From Bacilli bacterium (GTDB lineage Bacteria; Bacillota_I; Bacilli_A; RF39; UBA660), in NCBI GenBank assembly GCA_017416535.1, contig JAFQCG010000001.1, positions 265,013-329,012 on the forward strand: a stretch of DNA of 64,000 bases, given 5' to 3'. Within the stretch, counting starts at the first letter, position 1, and each line of letters starts with the position of its first letter. The notes beneath the pieces are model-generated. The model saw nothing but the letters and a program-made list of their open reading frames with translations. It was not told the origin of the DNA and did not search any database. Of the stretch, positions 43,753 through 64,000 are shown in pieces. Made by a program: the position numbers and the translations under genes.

Positions 43753-45465
43753 ATGCAAGGACAATATTTAATTGTTGGATCAGTTGTTATAGTTGCGCTT
43801 ATTATTGTTATGGTTATGCTTCACTTTATTAAAAAAGCAGAATTAAAGTATTATAAAGATAAAGTTAAAAATCTTGAAGTTCAAAGAAATATGGTGGCAT
43901 CAACTCCAGTTCTTTTAGAACTTTCTAAAGTTGAACCTATTATTAAGAATGACAAGATGGAAGAAAAATATAATAAATGGCAAGATAGATTTACTTATAT
44001 TAGAGAACATAGATTAACTCAAATTGATGATATGTTAATTGATTTGGATTTGTTTATGGAAAAAAGAGACTATAAGACATGTAGTCATAATATTGCGAAA
44101 ATTGAAATTGAAATTTATAAAGCAAGAGAATCTGCAGAAGCATTACTTGAAGAAATTAAAGATATTACTTTAAGTGAGGAAAAATATAGATCTATTGTGA
44201 TTAAATTAAAAACGAAATATAGAACTCTTAGTAAGGATTATCATGAGCATAAGCAAATGTATGATTCTGTTCAAGAAGCAATAGAATTACAATTAGAAAA
44301 TATTGAAAGACGTTTCTTAGACTTTGAAAAAGTTATGGAAAAGAATGAGTATAGTGAAGTAGTTCATATTGTTAAAGCACTTGATACAATGATTGAACAT
44401 ATGGATATTATTGTAAGAGAAGTTCCTGATGTTTTATTAATGGCTAATCAGGTTATTCCTAATCGTATGAGGGAAGTTGATTTAACATACAAAGATATGT
44501 TAGAACAAGGCTATCCACTTGAGTATTTAAACATTGAATACAATTTGGATGAGACTAAGAAAAATATTGAAGCTTGCTTGGATAAGGTCAAAGTATTAAA
44601 TCTTGAGGGATGTATGTTTGATCTTAAAACAATGCTTGAATATTTTGATGCATTATTTATTGACTTTGAAAAAGAAAGACTTTCTAAAAAGGTATTTGAA
44701 GAGGTTAATAAAGATTTTAAGAAGAAAATTGAAAAAACTAATAAATTAGTTAGTGATGTTTATGAACAATTGGATGATATTAAGCATATGTATGATTTAG
44801 AAGAGGCTGATGTTGAAATTATCCATGAAGTTAATAAGATTTTAGTTGTGATTAATGATGACTATAAGAAACTTACCGCTAAAGTTGAGAGTGGAGCAAC
44901 TCCTTATTCAATGCTACAACAAGAGATTGAAGAGTTAACTCTTAGACTTGATTCAATGGAAGATGAATTTGATAAAGCTTTAAAATCACTTGGAAATATG
45001 TATGATGATGAAGTAAGAGCAAGGGAACAATTAGAGGAAATTCAGGAATTTTTAAAACAATGTAAAAGTAAAATGCGCGCTTATAAGTTGCCAGTTATTA
45101 CTGATAATTATTTTGTGCAATTAGCAGAGGCTAATGAGGCGATTGTGGAAGTTATTAAAGAACTTGAACAAAAACCTATTGTAATTAAGACTTTAAATAC
45201 TAGAGTAGATACTGCAAGAGATTTAGTTTTAAAATTGTATAATACAACAAATGAAATGATAAAAACTGCACAACTTGCGGAAATGTCTATTGTTTATGGT
45301 AATAGATATAGAGCACATTATGCTGAGGTTGATAAAGGGTTATTTGATGCAGAAATTGAATTTTTTAAAGGAAATTATAAGGAAGCACTCGATATTTCAA
45401 TTAAGGCAACATCTATTGTAGATGAAGATATTTATAAAAAGTTATTACATGTATATGAAAAGTAG
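43753..45465 (+). CDS. ezrA: Septation ring regulator EzrA
   Basis: The 570-residue protein has a short outer N-terminus, one membrane segment (about 6-26) and a long cytoplasmic spectrin-like coiled-coil region. NKWQDRFTYIREHRLTQIDDMLIDLD and the C-terminal AEMSIVYGNRYRAHYAEVD block (both cited by their key words only) are EzrA-specific. EzrA limits FtsZ ring formation to mid-cell in Bacilli. Length is close to that of Bacillus EzrA (about 560). Its gene faces away from rpsD. Confidence 0.93.
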   Translation: MQGQYLIVGSVVIVALIIVMVMLHFIKKAELKYYKDKVKNLEVQRNMVASTPVLLELSKVEPIIKNDKMEEKYNKWQDRFTYIREHRLTQIDDMLIDLDLFMEKRDYKTCSHNIAKIEIEIYKARESAEALLEEIKDITLSEEKYRSIVIKLKTKYRTLSKDYHEHKQMYDSVQEAIELQLENIERRFLDFEKVMEKNEYSEVVHIVKALDTMIEHMDIIVREVPDVLLMANQVIPNRMREVDLTYKDMLEQGYPLEYLNIEYNLDETKKNIEACLDKVKVLNLEGCMFDLKTMLEYFDALFIDFEKERLSKKVFEEVNKDFKKKIEKTNKLVSDVYEQLDDIKHMYDLEEADVEIIHEVNKILVVINDDYKKLTAKVESGATPYSMLQQEIEELTLRLDSMEDEFDKALKSLGNMYDDEVRAREQLEEIQEFLKQCKSKMRAYKLPVITDNYFVQLAEANEAIVEVIKELEQKPIVIKTLNTRVDTARDLVLKLYNTTNEMIKTAQLAEMSIVYGNRYRAHYAEVDKGLFDAEIEFFKGNYKEALDISIKATSIVDEDIYKKLLHVYEK

Positions 45466-45487
45466 AATAAAATCTACTTTTTTTGTT
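45459..45487 (+). terminator. Terminator after ezrA
   Basis: AAAGTAGA / TCTACTTT hairpin followed by Ts; it marks the left boundary of the F1-like operon. Confidence 0.75.
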
Positions 45488-45519
45488 TATTTCTACTAGT
45501 AAAATTTATGATTTTGAGG

Positions 45520-45525
45520 TATAAT
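45520..45525 (+). promoter_or_regulatory. Probable -10 box of the F1-like ATPase/surface-protein operon
   Basis: TATAAT at 45520-45525 with only a poor -35 box, 31 bases before the first start codon. It is the only promoter-like sequence I see for the operon. Confidence 0.45.
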
Positions 45526-45543
45526 TTTAATATGTGAAAATAG

Positions 45544-50862
<5,319 letters not shown>

Positions 50863-50865
50863 TGA

Positions 50866-53272
<2,407 letters not shown>

Positions 53273-53286
53273 GAGGTGAATTTTTT

Positions 53287-54975
53287 ATGGAACGAGATTA
53301 CGTTGATAAACAAGTCGATGCGAAGATTTTGTCTATTAATAATAATGAAAACATCTATGATGTTGGAACTGTTATTAATGTTAAAGACTTTATTGTTGAA
53401 GTAGCCGGTATGGTTGATGTAATGTTCTATGAAAAGATTAATATTGCTAATAAAGCATTTGGTTATGTTATAGCTATTAATGAAAGTACTATTAATGTAG
53501 CAATATTAAAGATTGATTCTCCTATTAATGTAGGCGATATGGCGTATTCAACAAATACGTTATACCAAGGTTCTTTCTCTAAGTCTTCTATGGGAAGAAT
53601 TATTGATATATTTGGTGAAGACAAGATTAGTTCAAAGAAGTTTAGTGATTTAATAGATATTCCGATTGAAAGAAAAACTATTCCTATTATGGATAGAACA
53701 GCAGTTAATAGACCATTACTTACTGGTATTGGTGGTATTGATTTAATGTATCCAATTGGTAAAGGACAAAGACAATTAATTATTGGTGATAAGAGAACTG
53801 GTAAGACACAAATAGGATTAGATGCTATTGTAAATCAAAAAGATAAGAACGTTTTATGTTTTTATGTAGCTATTGGTAAGACTAAGAAGGAAGTTAAAAA
53901 TATTTATTCTGAATTAGCTAAGAGAGGTGCTTTAGCTTATACAACTATTATTACAGCATTTAATGATGAGTTACCTCCAGTAATATCACTTATTCCATAT
54001 TTTGCTTTAAGTGTTGCGGAAGATTATATGATGGAAGGTTATGATATATTAGTTGTTATTGATGATTTAAAAAGACATGCAGAAGCATATCGTGAAATTA
54101 GTTTGATTTCTGGTAAAACTCCAGGTAGAGATGCTTATCCTGCAGATATTTTCTATACTCATTCAAGATTACTTGAAAAAGGATGTCAACATAAGAATGG
54201 TGGATCTATTACAATTTTACCTATTGTTGAAACTAAGGGTGGAGATATTACAGATTATATTTCTACAAATATTATTTCGATTACAGATGGACAAATAGTT
54301 TTATCTGCGAAGAGCTTCCAAAAGGGTGATAAACCTGCTATTGATTATGGTCTTTCAGTTTCACGTTTAGGTGGTGCTGTTCAAGAAAAAGATATGAAAG
54401 CAGTAGGTTCAGTTATTCGCCGTAAGTTATTAAGTTATTTGGAAACAAGACATGTATATGAACTTGTTAATACTGATGAAATGAGTATTGAACTTAAAAA
54501 TCAATTTATGGAAGGTAAATTTATATTGGATAATTTAAATCAATATAAATTTTCTGCTAAGACTCCAAATGAAATAATTGCTTCATTTAGTGAGTTATTA
54601 AATGATGAAAGTTCTCAAGTAAAAAATGTTATTCAAAATACAAATGTGACAGTTCAAGAAGCACCACAAGCACAAAATATTGTTGTGGAAAATTATAATC
54701 AAAGTGTACAACAAACAAGTATTCCGCAAGTTTCTGTGGAAAATAACATTCCAGCAGCAACAAATATTGTGGAAAACAATGTACCAGTTATAAATCAAGC
54801 TCCACAAGTTGTGGAAAGTACTCCAATTGTAGTTAATACTCCACAAATGTCTGTGGAAAGTGCCCCTGTTATAACAGAAAATGATCCAGTTATGGTACAG
54901 GCAGTTCCTGAAATAGTGGAAACTTTAGAAAATACACAGATTCTTGAGTTACCTGTAGAAGAAGAGGTTTTATAA
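53287..54975 (+). CDS. F1-type ATPase alpha subunit-like protein with long C-terminal tail
   Basis: The 562-residue protein has the alpha layout. The nucleotide-binding domain has GDKRTGKT (167-174) where E. coli has GDRQTGKT. The arginine finger is kept (R360 in LSVSRLGG). Up to about residue 447 it is a full alpha subunit. The last 115 residues are a low-complexity tail rich in Val, Pro, Gln, Asn and Glu with repeated VEN/VES words (about 10-20 residues apart), absent from ordinary alpha subunits. It begins 14 bases after the b-delta gene with AGGAGGTG. Confidence 0.9.
   Translation: MERDYVDKQVDAKILSINNNENIYDVGTVINVKDFIVEVAGMVDVMFYEKINIANKAFGYVIAINESTINVAILKIDSPINVGDMAYSTNTLYQGSFSKSSMGRIIDIFGEDKISSKKFSDLIDIPIERKTIPIMDRTAVNRPLLTGIGGIDLMYPIGKGQRQLIIGDKRTGKTQIGLDAIVNQKDKNVLCFYVAIGKTKKEVKNIYSELAKRGALAYTTIITAFNDELPPVISLIPYFALSVAEDYMMEGYDILVVIDDLKRHAEAYREISLISGKTPGRDAYPADIFYTHSRLLEKGCQHKNGGSITILPIVETKGGDITDYISTNIISITDGQIVLSAKSFQKGDKPAIDYGLSVSRLGGAVQEKDMKAVGSVIRRKLLSYLETRHVYELVNTDEMSIELKNQFMEGKFILDNLNQYKFSAKTPNEIIASFSELLNDESSQVKNVIQNTNVTVQEAPQAQNIVVENYNQSVQQTSIPQVSVENNIPAATNIVENNVPVINQAPQVVESTPIVVNTPQMSVESAPVITENDPVMVQAVPEIVETLENTQILELPVEEEVL
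54650..54960 (+). repeat. Degenerate repeats encoding the alpha-like tail
   Basis: The word TGTGGAAA (encoding VEN/VES) recurs about five times, each followed by a P/V/I/N-rich stretch. Confidence 0.6.
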
Positions 54976-54976
54976 T

Positions 54977-58599
<3,623 letters not shown>

Positions 58600-58618
58600 A
58601 ATATTAGGAGGTGTGTTT

Positions 58619-61600
58619 ATGAAAAAACGATATTATATAGCAATAGCAATTCTATTAGTTATATGTAGTTTGTTGTTCCTTTTAACACACTTTTCTAATG
58701 CAACAATATTATCTACAGAAGGATATTTTGTTACTGGAGATAAGATTGAGGAAGTTTTACTTTCTGATAAAAAGGTATTAAAAAGTAAAAATGTAAAACT
58801 TGAAAAAGTTACTTATGAAGATAAATTTTATAATAATTTAGGAAATTTATATGTAGGTGAAGAAGAAAAAACTGAAGTTAATAGTAATTATCCAATTTAT
58901 TCTAATGAGGGAGTTGCGATTGTTAATATTAATGAGAAGTCTAAATTAATTAATGATAGGTTTGAATATTTTGAAAGTTATGAGAATTTTACTTTAACTG
59001 GTGGGAAGTTATATAACTATGGTGATTTAGAGCAAGCTGATTATGAAAATTATATTTTACTTCAATTACCTAATGGTATTTATGTTAACTTGGATAAGTT
59101 AGTTATTAAGACTAATACTAGAGAAATTGAAGTGGCAGTTAATAGTATTATTTATTTTGATGGTAATTTCTTAAGATATTTTGCTTATAGTAATGATGGT
59201 AAACTTGTTTATCATATTGAAGAAGGAATAGATTTATATAATGAAGTAACTATTGGAGATGCTACGTTTATATATAAAGATTTACTTCAAACTATTGGAA
59301 AAATAGATAAAGATGAAGAAAAAGAAGAAGAAATTACTCCTGGTGATGATAAGGAAGATGATAAAGATAATAATGGTTCAAATATTGGTAGTGGAGATAA
59401 TAAACCAGTTAAATACGTAAAACCAAAGGTTAGTGCAGATAAATTTGATGCGAATGTTTATTCTGCAAGTTCAAAATTAAATATTTCGGATCCAGCTGGA
59501 GTTATTATTGGAGGCGTTAATTTTGAATTTAAAATTGGAGAAAAGATTTTCTTAAGAAAGACTTATGTATCTTCTGGGGATTTTAAAATTATTGGTTTAG
59601 TGCCTAATACAGAATTTACTATAATAGGTAGTTATAAGTATTTTAATGAGAAAAATAAGAAGATGGAATATACTTTCTTTGAACAAAAAATTAAGACTGG
59701 TGATACAAAGAATTTACCAGAGATTAAATTAGGGTTCGAGAATGGACCAGTATATTCTAATAAGTTACATGTTAATAATATTAGAATATTATCTAATTTA
59801 GATAATGATGCGATTAATGGTGTTAGTAAAGCTGTTATTTATATTAATGGTGATATGTATAGTATTCCAAGAGCAATGCTTGGAGAAGTTTTAGCTGGAA
59901 ATAATGGGGAATATACAAGTCCACCTAAGATTCCAAGTAACACTGTATTAAATTATGAAATTAAATTTTTAGATGCATTTGATAATGAAATAAAAGTTAC
60001 TAATAATAAAGGTAAAAGTAGAACATCAAAAAAAGAACCAAGTGTTTCTTTAGAACAAACTACTAATACAGTTACATCAACATACTTTGATATTGAACTT
60101 AAGAATGTTGATGAAGTTAATATTAATAATTATAGATATGTTATTTATGATAGTACTAATGCAGTTATAGTAAGTCATAAATTAAATGATAATGAAGTAA
60201 AACAAAATATTGAATTAAATAATTTAGATCCTAACACAACTTATGTTATTAAGATATTAGGTGATTATGATATTGAAGATGGAAATGGTATAAATAAAAA
60301 TGCTGTTTTAGGGGAAACTAAGTTTACTACTAAACCACTATCATCTTTAGGATATGTGAGAGTAAAATCAGGAACGGTTGATGTTACGAGTGATTCTGCT
60401 AAGTTAGAATCATATATAGATATAAGTGCTGTTTCTGATCAATTAATGGACTTACTTAATACTTTTAAAATGACAATTACTGATGATGAAGGTAATTTAA
60501 TATATGAAAGAGAATTTAATTCAAATAATATTCAAGAGATTAAAGGGGGAGAAAAATTTACTGATGAAATAGTAGATTTAGTATCTGGAACTGAATATTA
60601 TGTTACTTTTACAGCGACAGCTAAACAAGGAAAGGTTGTTGAAGAGATACCGGTTACTTGTGGTTTTAAGAGTTTTACTATTAATAAGACTCCAGCGCAA
60701 GTTAATATTACAAATAAATTTGTTACTGGTAGTATGATTGACTTTGATGTTAGAATTGATGATTTAGAAGGTACTATCTTAAGTAATAGAGTAATTCTAG
60801 AAATTAGAGATAATACTGATAAGTTGGTTTCTACTGAATACTTAGATATAAATTCCGATTATAAGAGATTAACTTATACTAAATTATTAGAAAATGTTGA
60901 TTATAAATTTACTTATAAAGTAGAAGAATATAATGAAGGTTATGATAATAGAACTTTCCAAAGTGATTATACAATCTTTGAAGAAATAATTAATACTACA
61001 CCTGGTATTAGAGGTAATATTGAATTAAATAGTTTACTTAGACAAATTGAGAGTGCTAATTTGTTTAATATTGAAGATTTGACAAGAATGAGACTTCAAG
61101 GTAATACTGGATATAAAGATTATGATATGAAAAATAATGTCATGACTATTGGAGCTAAAGGTGGATATGTAAATTATTCATACTATGTACCGGAAGTGGC
61201 TAGTTCATCAGTTGAAGTTAGTTTTTATGCTAAATACGCTAAGGATACTCCTAATAAAGCTCCTGTATATCTTTCTAAGGGAAGAGGAGATACTAGAAGT
61301 TTCTTGTTAGATTTAACAGATGAATATAAAAAATATACTTATGTTTTTAAGACAACAAGTGATTATATAGGTTTTGTAATTGTTGAGAAGTCTGGTACAA
61401 ACACAAGAACAAATGTTGATATTAAGGATTTAACGATTATTAATACGGCATCTGATGTTACAGAAACTGATATTACAAAATCTTATCATAAGTCAGGATT
61501 TAAATTTACTGATACTGTTATGGCAGCAGGGGATGAGAGTATGCCTACACATGATGGTTCATCAACAATGGTAGGTAATACAGGTAATGGTTATGCGAAG

Positions 61601-64000
61601 ATTACAAATTTAGTTACAAAGGCAGAAAAAACATTTGAATATACTGGTAATTATCAATCTTATAGTGTTACACCAGGAAGATATAAAATTGAGTTATGGG
61701 GTGCTCAAGGTGGTAGTAATTTTTATAATGGTGGAACAGAATATTTTGCTGGTGGTAAAGGAGCTTATACTTCTGGTAACATCACATTTACAAGTAATGC
61801 TGAACTTTACTTTTATGTAGGTGGTAAAGGTGAGACAAGTAATAAATCATTAAAAAAGACTGCTGGTGGTTATAATGGTGGAGGTTCTGGAGACCATGAT
61901 AATCAAGATAATGAAGTTGATGGAGGTGGAGGAGGAGCCACTGACGTTAGATTGGAATCTGGTGCTTGGAATAATTTAAAATCTTTACAATCAAGAATTA
62001 TGGTAGCTGCTGGAGGCGGTGGTGGTTCTGATCATACACTTGGAGGACCTGCTGGAGGTATAACTAGTAAAACTGTTCAGCACAGTACTGGAGCATCTCA
62101 ATATACTGGTTATGCATTTGGTTATGGACAAGATGGAGTTAGAGTTAGAAGTAATTCTCCTGTTGCCGGAGGTGGAGGAGGATACTTTGGTGGATATGCA
62201 ATAGATAATGGTTCAAATTATTATAATCCTGGTGCAGGAGGGTCTTCTTATATTTCTGGACATAAAGGATGCGTTGCTTATCATCTTTCTTCGCAAGCTT
62301 CAGGGGATTATATTACATATAAAGAAAAAGATATGTATATGGGTGAACTAAGTATAGATTTAGTTGATGCTAGAGAAGAAATAACTACTAATGATTTCTA
62401 CTTACGTATTTATAGTGGTGGTCAATTAGTTGAGAATAAGCAATTTGAATTTGATTCTGATGAATTAGTAGATTATGTTACAAATTATGAATTTGTAAAA
62501 AATAAAACTTATGCAATTTACTTATCTGTTAAAATTAGAGATCGTTTTTATGATATTTCTTCAGTAACATTTGATACATCTGCAGAAATTCGTTCTATAA
62601 GAAATGTTACACAATTTGTAAATATGCATACTAATGCTAAATATATTGTTTTAAATGATTTAGACTTTACTAAAAGTAGTTCTAATTTTGGTAGTACATT
62701 CTATGGTGAAATTGATTTCCAAGGTCATAAAGTTAAATCAAATGTTGTAAGTAGAGGAAATTATATATTATATAGTTTAGGTAGTGGTGGTCTTATTGAA
62801 AATCTTGTGTTAGATTATACAATTGATAATACATCACCTAGATCTTCTTTTTATGGTTTTGCACAATATAATTATGGTACTTTTGATAATCTTATGATTA
62901 ATGTTAATGAGGGTGCTACTCAAAATGGAAACTATGTATTTACAATGGGATTCTATGTTAACTATGGTAAGATTAGAAACTTTGTTATTAATAGTGCAGG
63001 AGCAATAAGTGCTCGTTCGGCAACTGGTATTCTTATGTGGAGTAATGAGGGTGTTGTTGAAAATGGTTATGTTTATGGACAAAATATGAATGGTAACTTT
63101 GAAAGTTATGATAGAGATAATAAAGATATGGCTCCTATTGCAGGACAACTTACTACAAATGGTGTTATTAGAAATGTGTTCTCATTAATTTCTGTTAATA
63201 AAGATACTAATCCTGATTTAACAACTGAAAAAGCTGTTGGTAATATTGTTGGATATGCAGCAACAGGTAGAGTTGAAAATTCTTATTCGGTTGAAGATCC
63301 TAATGTTGAAAATTCAAAATTTACTAGTCAAGATCCTAACTTTGGTAGAGGACATGCTAATGCTACAGTTAAGAATTTGTACTATGTGTCTGAAACAACT
63401 TATTTAGGTAATAAGAGTTCTATGATGTCTAAGTTAGCATTATGGGATGAAACATTACAAAAGAAAATATTAAATACAAGTAATGGTTGGGATGTTACTA
63501 ATCTTGTTTCGTTAGGATATTATCCACAAGTAAAAATGAATGATTGTATGCCTAGACAAGAATTAATTTCTTTACCAAAAATTACTGATGGTGATTTAGT
63601 TGATGTTACTTCTGCTGAACAAATAGAAGTAGGTGGGGATTATGCAAAAGTAGAAATACATTTTAATAATCCTGCTGGTGAAACTATTACTGATATTGGT
63701 ATTAGAGATATTGGTACTGTGGAAATTCTTTCACAAGAAAATATGTATGGAAAATCTGTTGTGGTTGCAAAACTAAGTTCGCCAATTTCTTATAAATCAA
63801 AGTATTATATTAGAAATATTAAGATTACTGGTGTAATGGGATATACATATGAAAAGAATTATACAGACTTAGAAAGACCAATTGATGTAGATTTATATTA
63901 TCCAATTAAGACTTTAAATGATTGGAAGGAATTAGTAAGTAAACCAACTCAAAATTATATGTTAATGAACGATTTGGATTTTAAAAATGAAACTATTTCT
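58619..64000 (+). CDS. Giant surface protein, cut by the window end (glycine-rich ALK/LTK-type and GLUG-like domains)
   Basis: The frame is open over 1794 codons with no stop. Order: membrane helix (about 5-25), outer domain shared with siblings (to about 230), acidic linker (EEKEEEITPGDDKEDDK), FN3-like units (about 280-790), a carbohydrate-binding-like sandwich (about 830-950), a glycine-rich domain of ALK/LTK receptor type (about 1005-1225, with FEYTGNYQSYSV, IELWGAQGG and VAAGGGGGS) and a GLUG-like beta-helix (about 1320 onward, with YIVLNDLDFTKSS, IDFQGHKVKS and GLIENLVLDYTI). GLUG-like regions of this type precede the catalytic domain in M26 IgA1 proteases, but the end is outside the window. 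AGGAGGTG at 58606-58613 supports the start. Confidence 0.85.
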   Translation, partial: MKKRYYIAIAILLVICSLLFLLTHFSNATILSTEGYFVTGDKIEEVLLSDKKVLKSKNVKLEKVTYEDKFYNNLGNLYVGEEEKTEVNSNYPIYSNEGVAIVNINEKSKLINDRFEYFESYENFTLTGGKLYNYGDLEQADYENYILLQLPNGIYVNLDKLVIKTNTREIEVAVNSIIYFDGNFLRYFAYSNDGKLVYHIEEGIDLYNEVTIGDATFIYKDLLQTIGKIDKDEEKEEEITPGDDKEDDKDNNGSNIGSGDNKPVKYVKPKVSADKFDANVYSASSKLNISDPAGVIIGGVNFEFKIGEKIFLRKTYVSSGDFKIIGLVPNTEFTIIGSYKYFNEKNKKMEYTFFEQKIKTGDTKNLPEIKLGFENGPVYSNKLHVNNIRILSNLDNDAINGVSKAVIYINGDMYSIPRAMLGEVLAGNNGEYTSPPKIPSNTVLNYEIKFLDAFDNEIKVTNNKGKSRTSKKEPSVSLEQTTNTVTSTYFDIELKNVDEVNINNYRYVIYDSTNAVIVSHKLNDNEVKQNIELNNLDPNTTYVIKILGDYDIEDGNGINKNAVLGETKFTTKPLSSLGYVRVKSGTVDVTSDSAKLESYIDISAVSDQLMDLLNTFKMTITDDEGNLIYEREFNSNNIQEIKGGEKFTDEIVDLVSGTEYYVTFTATAKQGKVVEEIPVTCGFKSFTINKTPAQVNITNKFVTGSMIDFDVRIDDLEGTILSNRVILEIRDNTDKLVSTEYLDINSDYKRLTYTKLLENVDYKFTYKVEEYNEGYDNRTFQSDYTIFEEIINTTPGIRGNIELNSLLRQIESANLFNIEDLTRMRLQGNTGYKDYDMKNNVMTIGAKGGYVNYSYYVPEVASSSVEVSFYAKYAKDTPNKAPVYLSKGRGDTRSFLLDLTDEYKKYTYVFKTTSDYIGFVIVEKSGTNTRTNVDIKDLTIINTASDVTETDITKSYHKSGFKFTDTVMAAGDESMPTHDGSSTMVGNTGNGYAKITNLVTKAEKTFEYTGNYQSYSVTPGRYKIELWGAQGGSNFYNGGTEYFAGGKGAYTSGNITFTSNAELYFYVGGKGETSNKSLKKTAGGYNGGGSGDHDNQDNEVDGGGGGATDVRLESGAWNNLKSLQSRIMVAAGGGGGSDHTLGGPAGGITSKTVQHSTGASQYTGYAFGYGQDGVRVRSNSPVAGGGGGYFGGYAIDNGSNYYNPGAGGSSYISGHKGCVAYHLSSQASGDYITYKEKDMYMGELSIDLVDAREEITTNDFYLRIYSGGQLVENKQFEFDSDELVDYVTNYEFVKNKTYAIYLSVKIRDRFYDISSVTFDTSAEIRSIRNVTQFVNMHTNAKYIVLNDLDFTKSSSNFGSTFYGEIDFQGHKVKSNVVSRGNYILYSLGSGGLIENLVLDYTIDNTSPRSSFYGFAQYNYGTFDNLMINVNEGATQNGNYVFTMGFYVNYGKIRNFVINSAGAISARSATGILMWSNEGVVENGYVYGQNMNGNFESYDRDNKDMAPIAGQLTTNGVIRNVFSLISVNKDTNPDLTTEKAVGNIVGYAATGRVENSYSVEDPNVENSKFTSQDPNFGRGHANATVKNLYYVSETTYLGNKSSMMSKLALWDETLQKKILNTSNGWDVTNLVSLGYYPQVKMNDCMPRQELISLPKITDGDLVDVTSAEQIEVGGDYAKVEIHFNNPAGETITDIGIRDIGTVEILSQENMYGKSVVVAKLSSPISYKSKYYIRNIKITGVMGYTYEKNYTDLERPIDVDLYYPIKTLNDWKELVSKPTQNYMLMNDLDFKNETIS

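Overview
The window looks like chromosomal DNA of a low-GC, cell-walled Firmicute of the Bacilli grade. The sequence is strongly AT-rich, TGG encodes tryptophan and TGA is used as a stop, so the Mycoplasma code does not apply. EzrA, tandem FemAB-type ligases, a sortase, VanY-type carboxypeptidases, a Cse60-like protein and two T-box leaders all point to a Gram-positive. An uncultured gut relative of the Erysipelotrichales/RF39 group is my inference, not something the sequence proves. I see no tRNA, rRNA, insertion sequence, prophage or CRISPR array. Genes are short operons separated by compact hairpin terminators, many of them shared by convergent genes.

Layout. 1-4055: a thioredoxin-fold membrane protein, an S41 processing protease, then a leftward pair of thioester-domain adhesin and sortase. 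4255-9251: fhs, then a membrane-anchored zinc-ribbon/clostripain-like peptidase followed by a repeat-rich membrane protein. 9289-17692: an M50-like protease, a DapB-fold dehydrogenase, an exported Ig-like protein, NfeD plus SPFH, CapA-like, DUF1294, radical SAM and patatin. 17834-20042: two VanY-type peptidases tail to tail. 20189-23557: a GH31 glycosidase and an unknown protein. 23678-24895: a beta-helix/FIVAR surface protein whose promoter contains a nine-G tract between the -35 and -10 boxes. 24945-27924: leucine T-box, small membrane protein, leuS. 27964-34452: HipA-like, Cse60-like, a lipid flippase, an exported TasA/CalY-like protein and two FemAB-like genes. 34528-42809: trmB, a lipoprotein/DUF948/YtxH envelope cluster, a tyrosine T-box with CYTH and tyrS, a beta-propeller-like protein and a histidine phosphatase. 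42848-45465: rpsD with a long leader, and ezrA.

45556-64000 (running off the end) is the most unusual part. It is one tightly spaced operon that encodes a full set of F1-type ATPase subunits (alpha, gamma, beta, epsilon), a b-delta fusion and a c-like ring protein. These sit between very large membrane-anchored surface proteins with FN3-like repeats, acidic/glycine-rich linkers, an ALK/LTK-type glycine-rich domain and a GLUG-like beta-helix. The beta subunit keeps its catalytic residues. The c-like protein keeps the polar loop (RNPE) but has threonine where the ion-carrying carboxylate should be and no acidic residue anywhere in its second helix. No conventional subunit a is present. This is hard to reconcile with an ATP synthase or a proton pump. 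I infer an ATP-driven rotary or mechanical machine coupled to cell-surface proteins, comparable in concept to the F1-like ATPases of mycoplasmas linked to gliding or immunoglobulin handling, but in a walled Firmicute and with a retained, de-ionised c-like ring.
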